Source: Capitella teleta (taxonomy: Eukaryota > Annelida > Polychaeta > Capitellidae). From it: 64,000 nucleotides of DNA. Position numbers and translations under genes: made by a program. The notes below the pieces were generated by a model. That model saw nothing but the letters and a program-made list of their open reading frames with translations. It did no database searches and was not told the DNA's origin. The stretch is taken from assembly GCA_000328365.1 (NCBI GenBank), contig KB310691.1:225676-289675 (forward strand), read 5' to 3'. Shown one piece after another: positions 22,081 through 33,186 of the stretch. Every line of letters starts with the position of its first letter. The first letter of the stretch is position 1.

Positions 22081-24045
22081 GCACGCATTGATCCATATGT
22101 TTGCTTTTGGCATGGTACAAAATGCCGGTGTCTGCAAAGACTTCGAGACCGCACTAAGAAGACCTACATATCATCAAAGCTACAGGATGCCATTTCCACC
22201 AAAGACACGTACAACATCTTGAATCAGCTCCTGCACAAACAGTCCTCCTCACCACTCCCATGGCATGACGGCGAACTCGAACTGGCAGAAAAGTTCTCCA
22301 GTGTTTTCATTGAAAAGATCGAACGTGTGAGAAGTGCGATTGGTGCTCATCCTGATCCTGATGTTACAATCGAGCCTTGTTTGAGCACTGAAATCACTCC
22401 TCTGACATCTTCCCGTCCAGTTTTGCAGGAATGGATCTTTAAGACGTGATATTCCACAACCCCCAAGTTCTGCAATCTAGACCCGATTCTAACGGCGCTG
22501 CTTAGGAAGTGCCCATCAGCTGTGCCCCTGCTGTGCTTCACTATCAACTGGTCTCTCGCTAACTTTACTATGTCAGGCGGCCACAAGACTGCTCACGTGC
22601 AACCTCGCCTGAAAAAGACTTCCCTTGGCCATGATCAGCTGAAAAACTATAGGCCGGTATCTAACATCTCCTGTATTTCCAAGATGACGGAAAAAGCCAT
22701 AGTTTCTCAGCTCAAAGACCACTACTCCATCAACAACATCGATGTGCAAATGCAATTTGTATACAGAGCAGGACACTCAACCGAGACTGCCATGGTGCGT
22801 GTCCAGAACGACTTGTTAGACGCTGGGGACAGGGACGGCGGTGCAATACTTGTACTGCTTGACCTCTCCGCAGCGTTCGACATGCTTGACCACCCGCTCA
22901 TTCTGCATGTTCTCAAGTACAACATCGGTGTGACTGATTCAGCCCTTAAATGGTTTGAATCGTACCTCACAAACAGAAAACAGCTTGTGACATCGAATAT
23001 AAAGAATCTTGTGTACGGAGTTTCACAAGGCTCCGTACTGGGACCCATCCTCTTCACGATTTACACCAGCCCCTTCAGCAACATCATCTCGAACTGCGGC
23101 ATGAACCATTACCTTTACGCTGATGACACCAATTTGTACATTGCCGTCAAAGTCCGCTTGCCAACATCAATGTCTTCATTGAGAGAAAGCATCCGGAAAT
23201 GCAGCAACTAATTTCACCGTTGGATGACTGCCAACTTTCTCAAAGTCAATGAAGATCAACTGAGATCGAACCCTCTTCGTTCAACATCATTGGAAAGACA
23301 ATCACATCTAGTGCATCAGTCAGGGATCTTGGATTCATGCTCGACAACAAGTTAAGCATGGCCGATCTAGTGAGAAACATCTGCCAAAAGTAATTTTTCC
23401 ATCTCCACATGATTCGTAAGATCCGGAATTTCATCACTGAAGACGCCGCTCGACAACTTGCCCACGCCAATGTCAGGAGCCATATTGACTACTGTAACGC
23501 TTTGTTAGCAGGATCTCCGTCTTACCTGATCGACAGACTCCAGCACATACAGAACTGTGCAGCCCGCCTAGTGAAATGTGCAGATAGACACTCGCCATCC
23601 CTCCCTCTACTAAAAGAACTATATTGGCTACCCATTAAATTTCGAATAATGTTCAAAATTAATGTCCTTACTTTTAAAGCCCTGCGTGGCTTAGTACCAC
23701 CATAAAATTATATCTGCTCCCTCATCAATACTTATACACCTGCTCACCCCTTTCGATCATCAAACTTCACATCGCTCTCTGTACCTAAATTTCATCTTCA
23801 ATCATATGGCTACCGTACATTCTCCCACCAAGCACCCATCTTTTAGAACCGATTATCTTCCAACCTACAGAACCAGCAATCGCTTGATGCTTTTAAAGCC
23901 CAACTTAAGACTTACTATTTTAACATTGCATTTTCTAGTAATTTATGATTTTCCTTTTTACCTCTGTTTGTACAGCGCATTTGATTGTTATTTGATATTG
24001 CTGAAAATGCGTTTTAAATGTAATAAATGAAATGAAATGAAATGG
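22080..24045 (+). mobile_element. CR1-like LINE, reverse transcriptase fragment
   Basis: A pre-RT segment (ISTKDTYNILNQLLHK, near 22200) is followed by the reverse transcriptase. This has ILVLLDLSAAFDMLDHP and GVSQGSVLGPILF, then the YADD motif in YLYADDTNLY (near 23120), as in the CR1/L2 group. The C-terminal part (LLKELYWLPIKFRIMFKINVL-type, near 23620) and an AGCGCATTTGA-type 3' UTR lead to an ATGAA tail at about 24025-24045. Stops at about 22447, 23209 and 23391, with frame changes, show it is inactive. The 5' end is truncated. Confidence 0.9.
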
Positions 24046-25130
24046 TATCGAATATAAAGCTCAGAACAGCTCTGCTGTATGTCAGCATGGTGCGAAAAAT
24101 CACTAATTAGTAACCCAGGCAACAGAAAATTTGAAGTACAAATCACACTGATGTAATCATTGATAGAAGATACACAAGTATTCCAGTTTAATTACAAGAA
24201 GCTCCGCATTCCCGATGAAAGTGTAAATCAGGGTAAACGACGGAGTCGCTGGTCAGTGCAACCTCAAGGTGCTGCTGATTCACTCAATGTCTCTAATTTG
24301 GGCAAATTTGGTACCAATGGGTTCCTTTTTGGAAGCAGGTTCACGTGATGCACTAACCTACGCTTTAAGGTCCCTTGTGACACATATAATCCACGCAAAA
24401 ATGTGAAAATTAGGAGACTAATTTGAATTGAACTCCTTCCTGTGCGTTGCCATGGAGACATTGCCATTCGGGCTCACCATGTTTTCCCCGAAAGGGTATC
24501 AGTTATTCCTTTAGAGAGATATTGAAGTATCATGTTAGGAATCTAAATATTATAAAATCATTCAAATAAGGTTATATAATTATCCAGAGTTGTGCATAAA
24601 TATATGGGCACATTCAACATTTTCTCACTCTAAAATATCCATTTAGACACACATGCATAGTGACAAATATAAAATAAATTATCAGTATGGCAAAATCTTA
24701 AGGCAGGAGCAGATGCCTCAAGTATGTTTCTTTCTCACAACACAAATATTTAACATAATATTATGTGGCGGAATAATGAATTTAATGGCTGCATGACTTT
24801 TTGATCGTATGATTGCGGGTATTTTGTACCTCCGCAGCGCAATTTCCGTGTTAACTTATTATTATTATTATTTTTTATTTTTTTATTTATAGATTTCCAT
24901 TAAATTTTCATCACAGCAAAGCCAATGTACAAGCAGTGTACTCGATTAAAATAAGCGATCAAATGTTGCGAGAAAGTGTTATGAGAGACCCACAAATCAA
25001 ACTGTTGACACCAGAAATTAGGCTTTGAAAGTGATATCGGTGTAAGTGGACTCAATCAAAAACTAGTTGTGTGATCTTATAAATAGTTGTTCTAACTAAC
25101 CACCAAATCGCACGTCTCTAAGTACTGCGC
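24046..25130. other. Interior of the mariner-like element, no gene seen
   Basis: No transposase motif was found here. Apart from its right inverted repeat, this stretch shows nothing recognisable. Confidence 0.35.
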
Positions 25131-25206
25131 ATTCAATGTTAGGCCGAGAACTTTTCGAAAAACCCTCCAATAATTATTGTAAAAACAGCTCTTTCGGCTT
25201 AGGCTC

Positions 25207-25940
25207 TCAGTGATGAATAGCCCTTTGAATATTGGATATCGTCAAACTGGCCGATGATGACCACATCATTTTATCACAATCCGTCGAGAGAAAAAGTGAC
25301 CCAAAGCAGGAATTATTCAGAAACACCTGAGAGTTGCTGATATGAAACTCGTGCAATTCACATACAATATTCATGCAGCGCCGAGGTGTGATCAGGTTAA
25401 CCCGAGAAGGGGTCGCGACTGAACGGACCATACATCGCTTAATGGACGTGTCCAAAATTAACAAATTCCCGCTTCGTCCGCTGATGACTAAGAATTTTAC
25501 CGGTCTCTTTTTAGTGAGCATGTGATTTCGTACTACGCTGCTCATCGAGTTCGGATCTAGTTTCGTGTTGTCTGGTGGGAGATTATTATAGTGTAAATAA
25601 TTTTGTTGTTCTCGAGATATGTAAATTTGATTGTTGGCGCATTGGCGTACTTTCTCCCTAGAAGAAAACAAACAGCCACAACAACACATTGAAATATACA
25701 AACACAGAACAATTTTGCTTCCTTTCCTATCAGCCGCAGGATGTATTTGAGGGTGATATCCTTGCGCACATCACCCCCTCAGTCCCTCACTTCCTCACCC
25801 CCTTACCCGGGACTTTCCATCTCATTTACTTAAGGTTTGTTGATCTCTGGACTGCTCTGAACTTCAAAGTCCACTTTGATCAGATTTTGGTCGGATGCAG
25901 ACGGATTTACAGCAACGCAATCTTAGATTTAGAATACCTG
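25207..25940 (-). CDS. Unrecognised multi-exon gene candidate
   Basis: A 152-codon frame runs from an excellent acceptor (GTTTTCTTCTAG at about 25663-25674) to a stop at 25207. It has several Cys residues, and its last part reads SQVFLNNSCFGSLFLSTDCD. An upstream segment around 25700-25770 (VRKDITLKYILRLIG) could be the previous exon, joined by an intron of about 48 nt. Another possible exon lies near 25860-25910 (NLIKVDFEVQSS). No family was recognised and the joins are not settled. It lies just outside the mariner-like right end. Confidence 0.3.
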
Positions 25941-25969
25941 ATCAAATTTCAGATTGAAAACTGATCTAG

Positions 25970-26021
25970 CTGTTCTGGCGCCCACATCACCTGAATGGGT
26001 TGCGTGGAGCTGTGAAACCGC
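25970..26021 (+). mobile_element. SINE 3' fragment
   Basis: CTGTTCTGGCGCCCACATCAC and then GGAGCTGTGAAACCGC match the body-to-tail junction of the SINE family. A target duplication was not seen. Confidence 0.55.
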
Positions 26022-26620
26022 ATCGTGCCTCACGCGTCACGCCTCGCGCCTTCTCAGATGCCGCAAAATTTACAAACATTCCATTTTGGGATCTTGGTGT
26101 GAGAATCGCTTTCGATGTCAAACTGTTCATTTAGCCGCGTGCTCTAAGATTCATTTGAAGACACATGCAATCTTTCTGGGTCCTTGGTCTTATGCAAATG
26201 CTTGGACAATGATAAATAATTTAAATATAGAAGCTCTTTGACAATTTTCACGTCATGTTTTTATGCATTGCGTTACTAAAGGTCAACGACTAATCATCCG
26301 AATGAGTTCTCTATCTTCGTAGTATGTCTATGTAATTCAGCATATGCATGTGCAAGACCCTGCTTCTCGCTGACAAAGCACTCAAAGAAGAATGACCAGT
26401 CTATCCAGCTGAATTACTTCATCAGGTTGTTCTAAATCGTGATTGTTATGCATTGAACTTTGTACATTCGATCGACATGACGACTCCGCTGCCACCCATG
26501 TTGCGACACTTCCATGGAACAAACATGCTTCTAATGTGAACGGAACCACGGAACCAGTATATTCTTTTTAATCTCATTTGAAGAAGTCCTCTTTGTTCAT
26601 GAAAGCTTTTGATCCATCAT

Positions 26621-26626
26621 TTTATT
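26621..26626 (-). terminator. Polyadenylation signal of the dibasic-site precursor gene
   Basis: AATAAA on the minus strand lies about 120 nt past the stop at 26746, giving a compact transcription unit with the TATA at 27062. Confidence 0.45.
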
Positions 26627-26745
26627 TTTGTATGTTCTTATTGTATTCACTGATTTTAACCATCATTAATTATATCATATACATAGGGCAATTAAACATC
26701 TTCTTTTTTTTCTGATTGGTAAAGATGGCGCTATATGAATACTAC

Positions 26746-27027
26746 TTAAGGCGTGAACATCAGAGATGTTTTCACGGTTGCCACAAATGAGCCATCGCAA
26801 GTAAGGATGATCTTATTGCACCACTCACCGTAGTCTTGGTCGTAGCGTCCGAAGTCATCCAGAGTTTGCGCTCTCTTCTTGATGTAATCAATGTCCCATT
26901 CTGACGTCCAAGCCTGTCGCTTCTGTTTCCGAACCGGAGAGTTATTGAGAGTAGGTGCACAAAGGACGACGACACCAGCGAACACCGCCACGAGGAAGCA
27001 AAGACGCAGCATGCTAGCATATCCCAT
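26746..27027 (-). CDS. Small secreted precursor with dibasic sites
   Basis: The 93-codon frame starts with a clear signal peptide (residues 1-24, core LCFLVAVFAGVVVL). The mature region has basic cleavage-type sites: RKQKR at about 33-37 and KKR at 50-52. These frame two acidic, Tyr/Trp-containing segments, QAWTSEWDIDYI and AQTLDDFGRYDQDYG. That is the layout of a propeptide or neuropeptide precursor. A very good splice donor (TACG|GTGAGT) lies inside the frame at Gly67, so the true protein may leave this exon there; the unspliced reading ends 26 codons later. A TATA-like box lies about 40 nt upstream of the ATG. No known peptide family was recognised. Confidence 0.6.
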   Translation of the reverse strand: MGYASMLRLCFLVAVFAGVVVLCAPTLNNSPVRKQKRQAWTSEWDIDYIKKRAQTLDDFGRYDQDYGEWCNKIILTCDGSFVATVKTSLMFTP

Positions 27028-27061
27028 GGTTGGTGCTGAAGAGGGAGACCACAGTCGGGCC

Positions 27062-27071
27062 CTTATGTATA
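27062..27071 (-). promoter_or_regulatory. TATA-like box of the precursor gene
   Basis: TATACATAAG on the minus strand lies about 40 nt before the ATG at 27027, implying a very short 5' UTR. Confidence 0.4.
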
Positions 27072-27099
27072 CACGCAGCGTGCACGGGGGAGGGGGGCA

Positions 27100-27940
27100 A
27101 GAGAGGGCTTGGATCGCTACGCCTACCTGCGAACAAAGGGTGTGAATTTCAAACAAGGCAGTCGCGCGTCGTCTTCTTCGTCGTGGGTCTATCCCCCTAT
27201 TTGACACATTGCATAATCTTTTTGTTGGAAGTCCACTTATTATGAACCATGAGAGTGGAAGCATAATCATGACCAATCGGCGATGCAATTCCAACCAATT
27301 TTTCTAAGGAAAGTGCAACGATGTTTACAACATATTTAAGCAACGCCGTCAGAGCCTTACATTCCTCAATTCTCCACTTATTGTTTATATATCCAGAGAA
27401 GAATAAAGCTTTGCTCTGCCTCCAATGCGATTAAATACCGCTACAAACGAAGCAAAATGAGACTTTTTGGGGGGTTTTCTCTGTGTGTTTCAAAGCAGAT
27501 GGAACTTTGTCTCATGAGAAATTGTACGAAGCAGGTTTCAGAACAAACAAAAATTATGATAGAAAATAAGAGTTTTAGAATGCAGATATTTCTGAAATTT
27601 AGTTTAATAATACCATAAATGTGTATACGTTGTGTTGCTTGACGGCTAATTAAATACGACAGCATACAATTAATACTCAATAATTTATACTCAATGCTAT
27701 ACATGTATATAATTATGCGTTGTGGATCCTGTTGGAGTGTTTTATGATACAGAGCATTTCCTTAGAAAAATCACTACAAAAGGTCTCGCTCGGCAGTCTG
27801 CAGAAGGCGGTCAAGTGAATGGATCGATCAATTACATGTAAAATGCGTCTTTGCGATTGGCTATGGAAAAACAGTGAAATAAATGTAAATATTGTAAAGA
27901 GAGATCAGAAAGTAAGGCAGAGAGAGTGGCAAAAAGAAAG
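27100..27940. other. Non-coding stretch
   Basis: AT-rich sequence without recognisable genes or repeats. Confidence 0.4.
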
Positions 27941-27949
27941 TCTGCAAGT

Positions 27950-29790
27950 CAAAGCACAAATAATAATAAGAATTTATTTGTATAAATAAATATACAGGAT
28001 TAGGGTAAGTGAAACGGAAAACAAAAAATATCGAAAATCGAAAATAAATCATTTCTACGACATAAAGGTAGCTTAATTAAATTGTAAAATGATTAAATGC
28101 ACAAAGTAATTTTTCACAAGTAATTTCAATGTTTAAAAACATTAGGCCATCTCTTAAGTAACAGAGGTATTTTGAGGCTAACGATTCAGCAATCGTTGCT
28201 TCATCATATATGCCTCTTTCTATTATACTTTTTACATTTTTAAAATCACCAAATATAAAACGTAACGGAACAGAACTTAAAACAGGACATACATGTACAT
28301 TTTCACTAATGACAGAATACATGCAACCATAAAAACAATACTTGCTGGCGAGCTTTACAATGGCGTTACTGCTGCTCAGGCACTGCATATAAAAACTTAA
28401 AGAGTGTATCATTAGGGCCGAGTTTGTTAAGGTCACATGGCTTTAATGAACACTTACATGATGTTTAAGTCTAGTATGGCTCTATAAACTATGGCAATGT
28501 ATTATACTTTTAGGACAGAGAATACACGAAAAAAAAATCCATCGCTGATGGCTGACAAGTACCAAATTACCCCTACTATTGCAAACAGTCCATTCACACC
28601 AGAGATACAAAGTTCACACCGATAAACTGATACCATCAACAGAAGTCCTTCCAAATATACATGTAGATACATACTTTACATGCTAAACTGAAGGCTTCCA
28701 CTCATCCACAAACCCAGCATATAAATACACACATTTCCAATCCAACTAGCAGACACAGAGCAGACACAGTCAGCAGTCACTAACTACCATCTACAGACCG
28801 CACAATCCATCCCCGGGATTTGCCTGTGCTCACTCATTATTGCAATTCACTCTGAAGGTAACATTAAAGTCATTATCAAGTAATCCGGATCATTTTTGGG
28901 ATTATACATCTGTATTGGACATCAATGTAGAGGTGGAGTCGCTACGAGATTAAGTTTCCTTTTGGCAAATTATTTATATATTTAGTATGAGTTCTTATAT
29001 TTAATTTCCAAATACGTTTAAAACAGTTTCGCCATGCTGTTAAAATTGGCTCAATATTTTTTAAATCCCTTAAGGAGCAACCATAAAATGAGGAGCAATA
29101 TGAAGAAAAAAAAAACCCCAATAAGCTTAAAACATCAATTGAAGAATGGCGGAATTTACACATTAGCACATTAGTTAAACAGTACAGATCGGAAGCAGCT
29201 TTTTTTACATTTCTGATGGAACTATTGTCTCAGATTGTGGTGCCCAGATGCACGGCTGTAGAATTTGCTGAATAATGGGCCCGTTGAGCCTCAATTTCAC
29301 CTCCTTTGTGATTGTTCTGCCACATTTTTATTTTTTCTGCATTAGATAACACATTATTATTTTTATTTTTTTTTTCAAACTGTTCACATACATTTAGCAT
29401 GACCATGGCAGCCGTTAAAGTTCAAGCTAATAAAGCCACATCATCGGCATGACTCAAGGCTCTTGTGAATAAATCACCAAGGTGACAACTAGATCCACAT
29501 TTTTTCAGCCTAATTAGCAGCTCATCAAAATAAAAATTTAAATTAAAAAAAAAAGAAGAGTTGATGAGAGAACGCCGCCTTGTTTTATGCAATTAGAACA
29601 CAAAAATTTATCGATAATACAATTTTTCCATCGCACACATACTTTCATTCGTATACAGCAGAGCAAGCAACGAAGATATTCTTGCGCATAACCCTCTCTT
29701 ACTCAATAAAATAAACGAACATACTGTACACGATCAAAAGCCTTAGATGCATCAAGTAACATAACATAGCAAGGTGAACCTCTTGAATTA
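27950..29790 (-). mobile_element. Decayed LINE, reverse transcriptase to 3' end
   Basis: On the minus strand, LDASKAFDRVQYVRLF (near 29740), CIKQGGVLS (near 29580) and a HADD-type catalytic motif (ALSHADDVALLA, near 29440) appear in order, then SSFYGCSLRDLKN (near 29080) and a C-terminal stretch to about 28080. Stops and frame changes are numerous. A short AT-repeat tail sits at about 27960-27980. It is related in type to the fragment at 18470-19860. Confidence 0.75.
28719..28865 (+). promoter_or_regulatory. Weak promoter-like segment
   Basis: CATATAAATACAC is followed by an A/C-rich leader-like stretch and a splice donor (GAAG|GTAACA near 28857). It lies within LINE sequence on the opposite strand and no coding exon follows, so this is probably chance. 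Confidence 0.12.
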
Positions 29791-29792
29791 TA

Positions 29793-30440
29793 ATAATAAT
29801 AATAATAAAATTTATTTTTGTATTGAATAAAATCCACAACAATAATGCTCTAAAACGCTCGTGTTAGAGGGAAAGTGTGAAGGAGTAAAAACATTTGAAA
29901 GGGAACAAGATAAAAGGATATTCAGCGGGTTAAACATATCACTTGGTAAAAAGATTTAAAAACAGACAAAGATTGGGCGGATCGAAGTTTAAAAGGTAGT
30001 TGGTTCCATAAACGAGGGGCAACAGTAGTGAAACTTGAGGAGTACAATGCATGGGACCTAGTAAAAGGAACAGATAAAAGGAAACTGTCTTGTGATCTAA
30101 TATTTCTGGTCGGCTGGTAAGGGGATAAAAGTTCGCTCAGATACTTTGGTGAAAGTCCGTGCATGCATTTAAATGTAAACATAAGAAGTTTAAAAACAAT
30201 GCGATATTTGATGGGTAGCCAATGCAATTCGGTAAGGACAGGGGTAATATGGTCAAAACGAGAAGTATTGGTTAAAAGTCTGGCACATGCATTTTGTAGA
30301 ACTTGGAGCTTTTGTAAAATACGATCATTAACACCATAAAAAAACTGAGTTACAGTAATCAATACGAGCAGTAATAAGAACCCATTACCGAACCCATTCC
30401 CTTTGCCTGGATAGATTACAAACGTGTGAAACAACTGCAC
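29793..30440 (-). mobile_element. 3' part of a CR1-like LINE
   Basis: An open 172-codon frame carries the C-terminal LINE hallmarks LQNACARLLT, LTELHWLPIKYRIVFK and VAPRLWNQLPFKLR. It ends in a TTATTATT tail at 29793-29812. The 5' part is missing. It abuts the LINE fragment below it, so one probably inserted into or next to the other. Confidence 0.85.
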
Positions 30441-30760
30441 GGGAAGAGCAGGAAGAACCCAGGATTAGAAATCAAAGACAAAGACGGAAACAGACGGGCT
30501 TTTGGACAGCAGAAGATATAAGGGCACCGAAAAGAATACTGTGGAGAGCTTTTTGAAATCAACCAGCAGAAGGATGGTTTCGAGCTGAACCCTGAATTTT
30601 TAGTACAAACAATTAGATGTCCTACAGACCTACACGGTGTACTGAAGATGGTGAAAACCGACAAAGCCACTGGTATGGACAACTTCCCGGCAGAAGCCCT
30701 AAAAGTAAATGTGCTGAAGACAGATTCCACTGCAAGTGGCAAGAATAATTGGTCGATTAA
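30440..30760 (+). mobile_element. RTE-like LINE fragment
   Basis: A frame beginning EIKDKDGNRR, then EYCGELFEI and KTDKATGMDNFPAEALK, resembles the segment between endonuclease and reverse transcriptase in RTE-type elements. One stop interrupts it near 30517. Nothing further downstream is recognisable. Confidence 0.6.
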
Positions 30761-30799
30761 ATCACATAATTTGTTTATTTCACTAAGGCAATGGTTCAT

Positions 30800-33050
30800 T
30801 CTCAAAGGCATCGATAACACTTACTCTCTGTGCAGTATAGCTAGTGGCAGCCATCCTTACAGTATATTGTGAATCTCTGAATGCTCTCCAGGCTTGTCTC
30901 ATATGGGTCATTGCATGTCAATGTCGTCATGCCGCGCTTCATGCCTTACGCCATTAAGCGGCGAAGTGCTGCCAAGAAAGTTTTTGATTTCGTTCCGCAA
31001 CCAGATTGCACCTGCATGTTACAATGACTCCGTTCCAATTATTTTAGGCTGTACACCTAACACCCACCAAAAGCTTATAATGAATGGTTATCTGCTACTA
31101 ATTAGCTGCCTCCCTTGGTGCTGTTTCTGAGAGACCAGTGATTTGACCCAATTAAACCATACATCCACTAAAGTATAACGGAAGTACAAGCATCCGTTTC
31201 TTTTCCTTGATGTATTTAAGACACAATGAGATGTATTCTTGTTGTGACTTTGCCAATATCTAACGAGGTCGGTTTCGGTGGAATATGCACAAAGAGCCCC
31301 CGATGATGAGGAGTGCCTATAGTGGCTAAAAAAAACGCGGATGTTGTTATGTAATACATAATCCATTGTTATTGGTTTTCATTATTTCAAGCTTAACTCA
31401 TCTTTGCATCAACATAACTCAATGTTAAACACGCAGACGTGCCTAAAGTGTAGATAATGGTAGGAATTCATCTTATCTTTTTATGCTGAACCGTGATTGA
31501 TAATTTTACAATCCAGAGACTACTGAAGAATGAATGCCATCACCAGGATATTTGTTTTCTTTCCACCATACCAGGAATACAATCATGGTAATCCTATGCA
31601 TTGAACAGTATACACCAAAACATGACCCATGTCAAGACTGGGTGACTTCAGTAATCATTCAGGCATTTGAGTAATTATTAATAGGCTTGTGGTCAAATTG
31701 ACGGGTTGATATAGATAAAACATATGTGCGTGGAGCGGAAACACAGAGCGAGTGGTCATTTTTCAAATCAAAACAACAAGCAGTTGTGTGTTTCTAACGA
31801 GGTATACAGTTTGACATAATACCTTATCCAAAGCCCTCGTTATTCTGCTCGAGGCACAATTGGCCATCCAGGATCCATTTGACGAATGGTTGATCTACCT
31901 ACAATACAGGTGTGAAAGAGAGCAAAACAGACTTGTAGGACACCCGAATGACTGACTGCAAGAGGTTTCAGTGCTGTTCCATTTCGACAGCTTCCCGTCA
32001 CTCTTCAGTTCGCACTTGATGTTCTACCCTATGCGTTATGTCAGCTTATAACTCCTTGAACGAGCAGCAAAATGACATCACACAAAGATCTTGAAAAACA
32101 AAGCAATGACAAGATGCTTTCATGACATGAGTTTTCTCTTGGAATCGTTTGAGTCACAGCGGGACGCCTGGGTAAAAGTGAGAATAGTTTTTTTTTTCGT
32201 TTGATACTACCCTTACCTGGGAATACCAGAAATGTTGTTTTAGTGGGGCCAACTTCCGCAAACAAGTCCGCAGGTATACTATAAAAAGCGACCATTGCTG
32301 TACAAAATAGTTAAAGATACAAAACATGCTAGTACACAGTATTCCCACTTGGCCAGAAACTTTCAATGTGGCCTCGTATACTTTTAATTATAATAATTAT
32401 GTAAGCTTGCTCATTGTGGCGACCATCGGCCTGGGCGTGTCCATATACAGGGATTAGGGATAATTAGCAGGGATAGTTAGCATGGACCCTGATTTCTCAC
32501 GAAAACACTGCTGCAGTTCACCATATCGCATAATTAATTATTGTTATGACGCTTTAATTGACACCCACCTGACACTCAAGTGCTACAGACTGGTGAGATT
32601 CGGTGTAGACCGTCAACTTTTCCGTCTCTTTTCTCTTACGTCACATTAGCCATGCAATAATTAATCTTACAATGAGCATTTACATGAAAAAGCAGCAAAA
32701 ATTGTTGCTACTCGTCAATTGCAAAGAAAAAATGGGCAAATATTTCCTAAATATATAGTGGGCCAAAAGTAGTCTATCTACTCCATGTTAAAAACAAAAC
32801 TTAAACAATTGGCTAAAATTTATTCATTATTACAAAAAATACCTGATATGGATTGACTGTTATTTTGCACCCATCTATGCAAAGAAATCAAATAAAACGT
32901 TAATTTTGAATGAGAGAGGAACATTCAAATGCGAGTGGAAAGTGATCGCGTAGAGTTTCTGTGTGCGCGTAATCAAGTGGGCCCCTGAACCAGCATTGTG
33001 GAATCTGTTGCGGGGCGTTGCAGTATAAATTATCTGCTTTGTTTTGATTT
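30800..33050. other. Non-coding stretch
   Basis: No supported gene was found between the retroelement belt and the lectin gene. Open frames at 31088-31366 and 32041-32366 show no domain, leader or splice pattern. Confidence 0.4.
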
Positions 33051-33056
33051 TTGTAA

Positions 33057-33062
33057 TTTATT
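33057..33062 (-). terminator. Polyadenylation signal of the mosaic lectin gene
   Basis: AATAAA on the minus strand lies about 125 nt after the stop at 33187, supporting the position of the terminal exon. Confidence 0.5.
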
Positions 33063-33186
33063 AGATAAACATTAGTGTGACAACAACAGCATTCACAAAC
33101 AATAGAATATAGTTCGTTTAATCCTATAATAATAATTTTAAAAGAATGGTATTGGATGCATGAAGATGATTAATGACGCGTACGAT

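Larger units (their letters stand above)
21192..25172. mobile_element. Mariner-like inverted repeats enclosing LINEs
   Basis: The left end begins TACGAGGGTTGTTTGAAAAG and continues with TTCTCGACCTAACAT. The right end, reversed, reads TTGGAGGGTTTTTCGAAAAG and continues with TTCTCGGCCTAACAT. The arms match over about 43 bp, the style of Tc1/mariner termini. No transposase frame is visible between them. About 2.3 kb of the interior is LINE sequence (21775-24045), so the DNA element was a landing site and is long dead. Confidence 0.6.

Noticed and set aside
28719-28865. True promoter and first exon
   Set aside because: It lies within LINE sequence on the other strand and no coding exon follows; kept only as a weak note.
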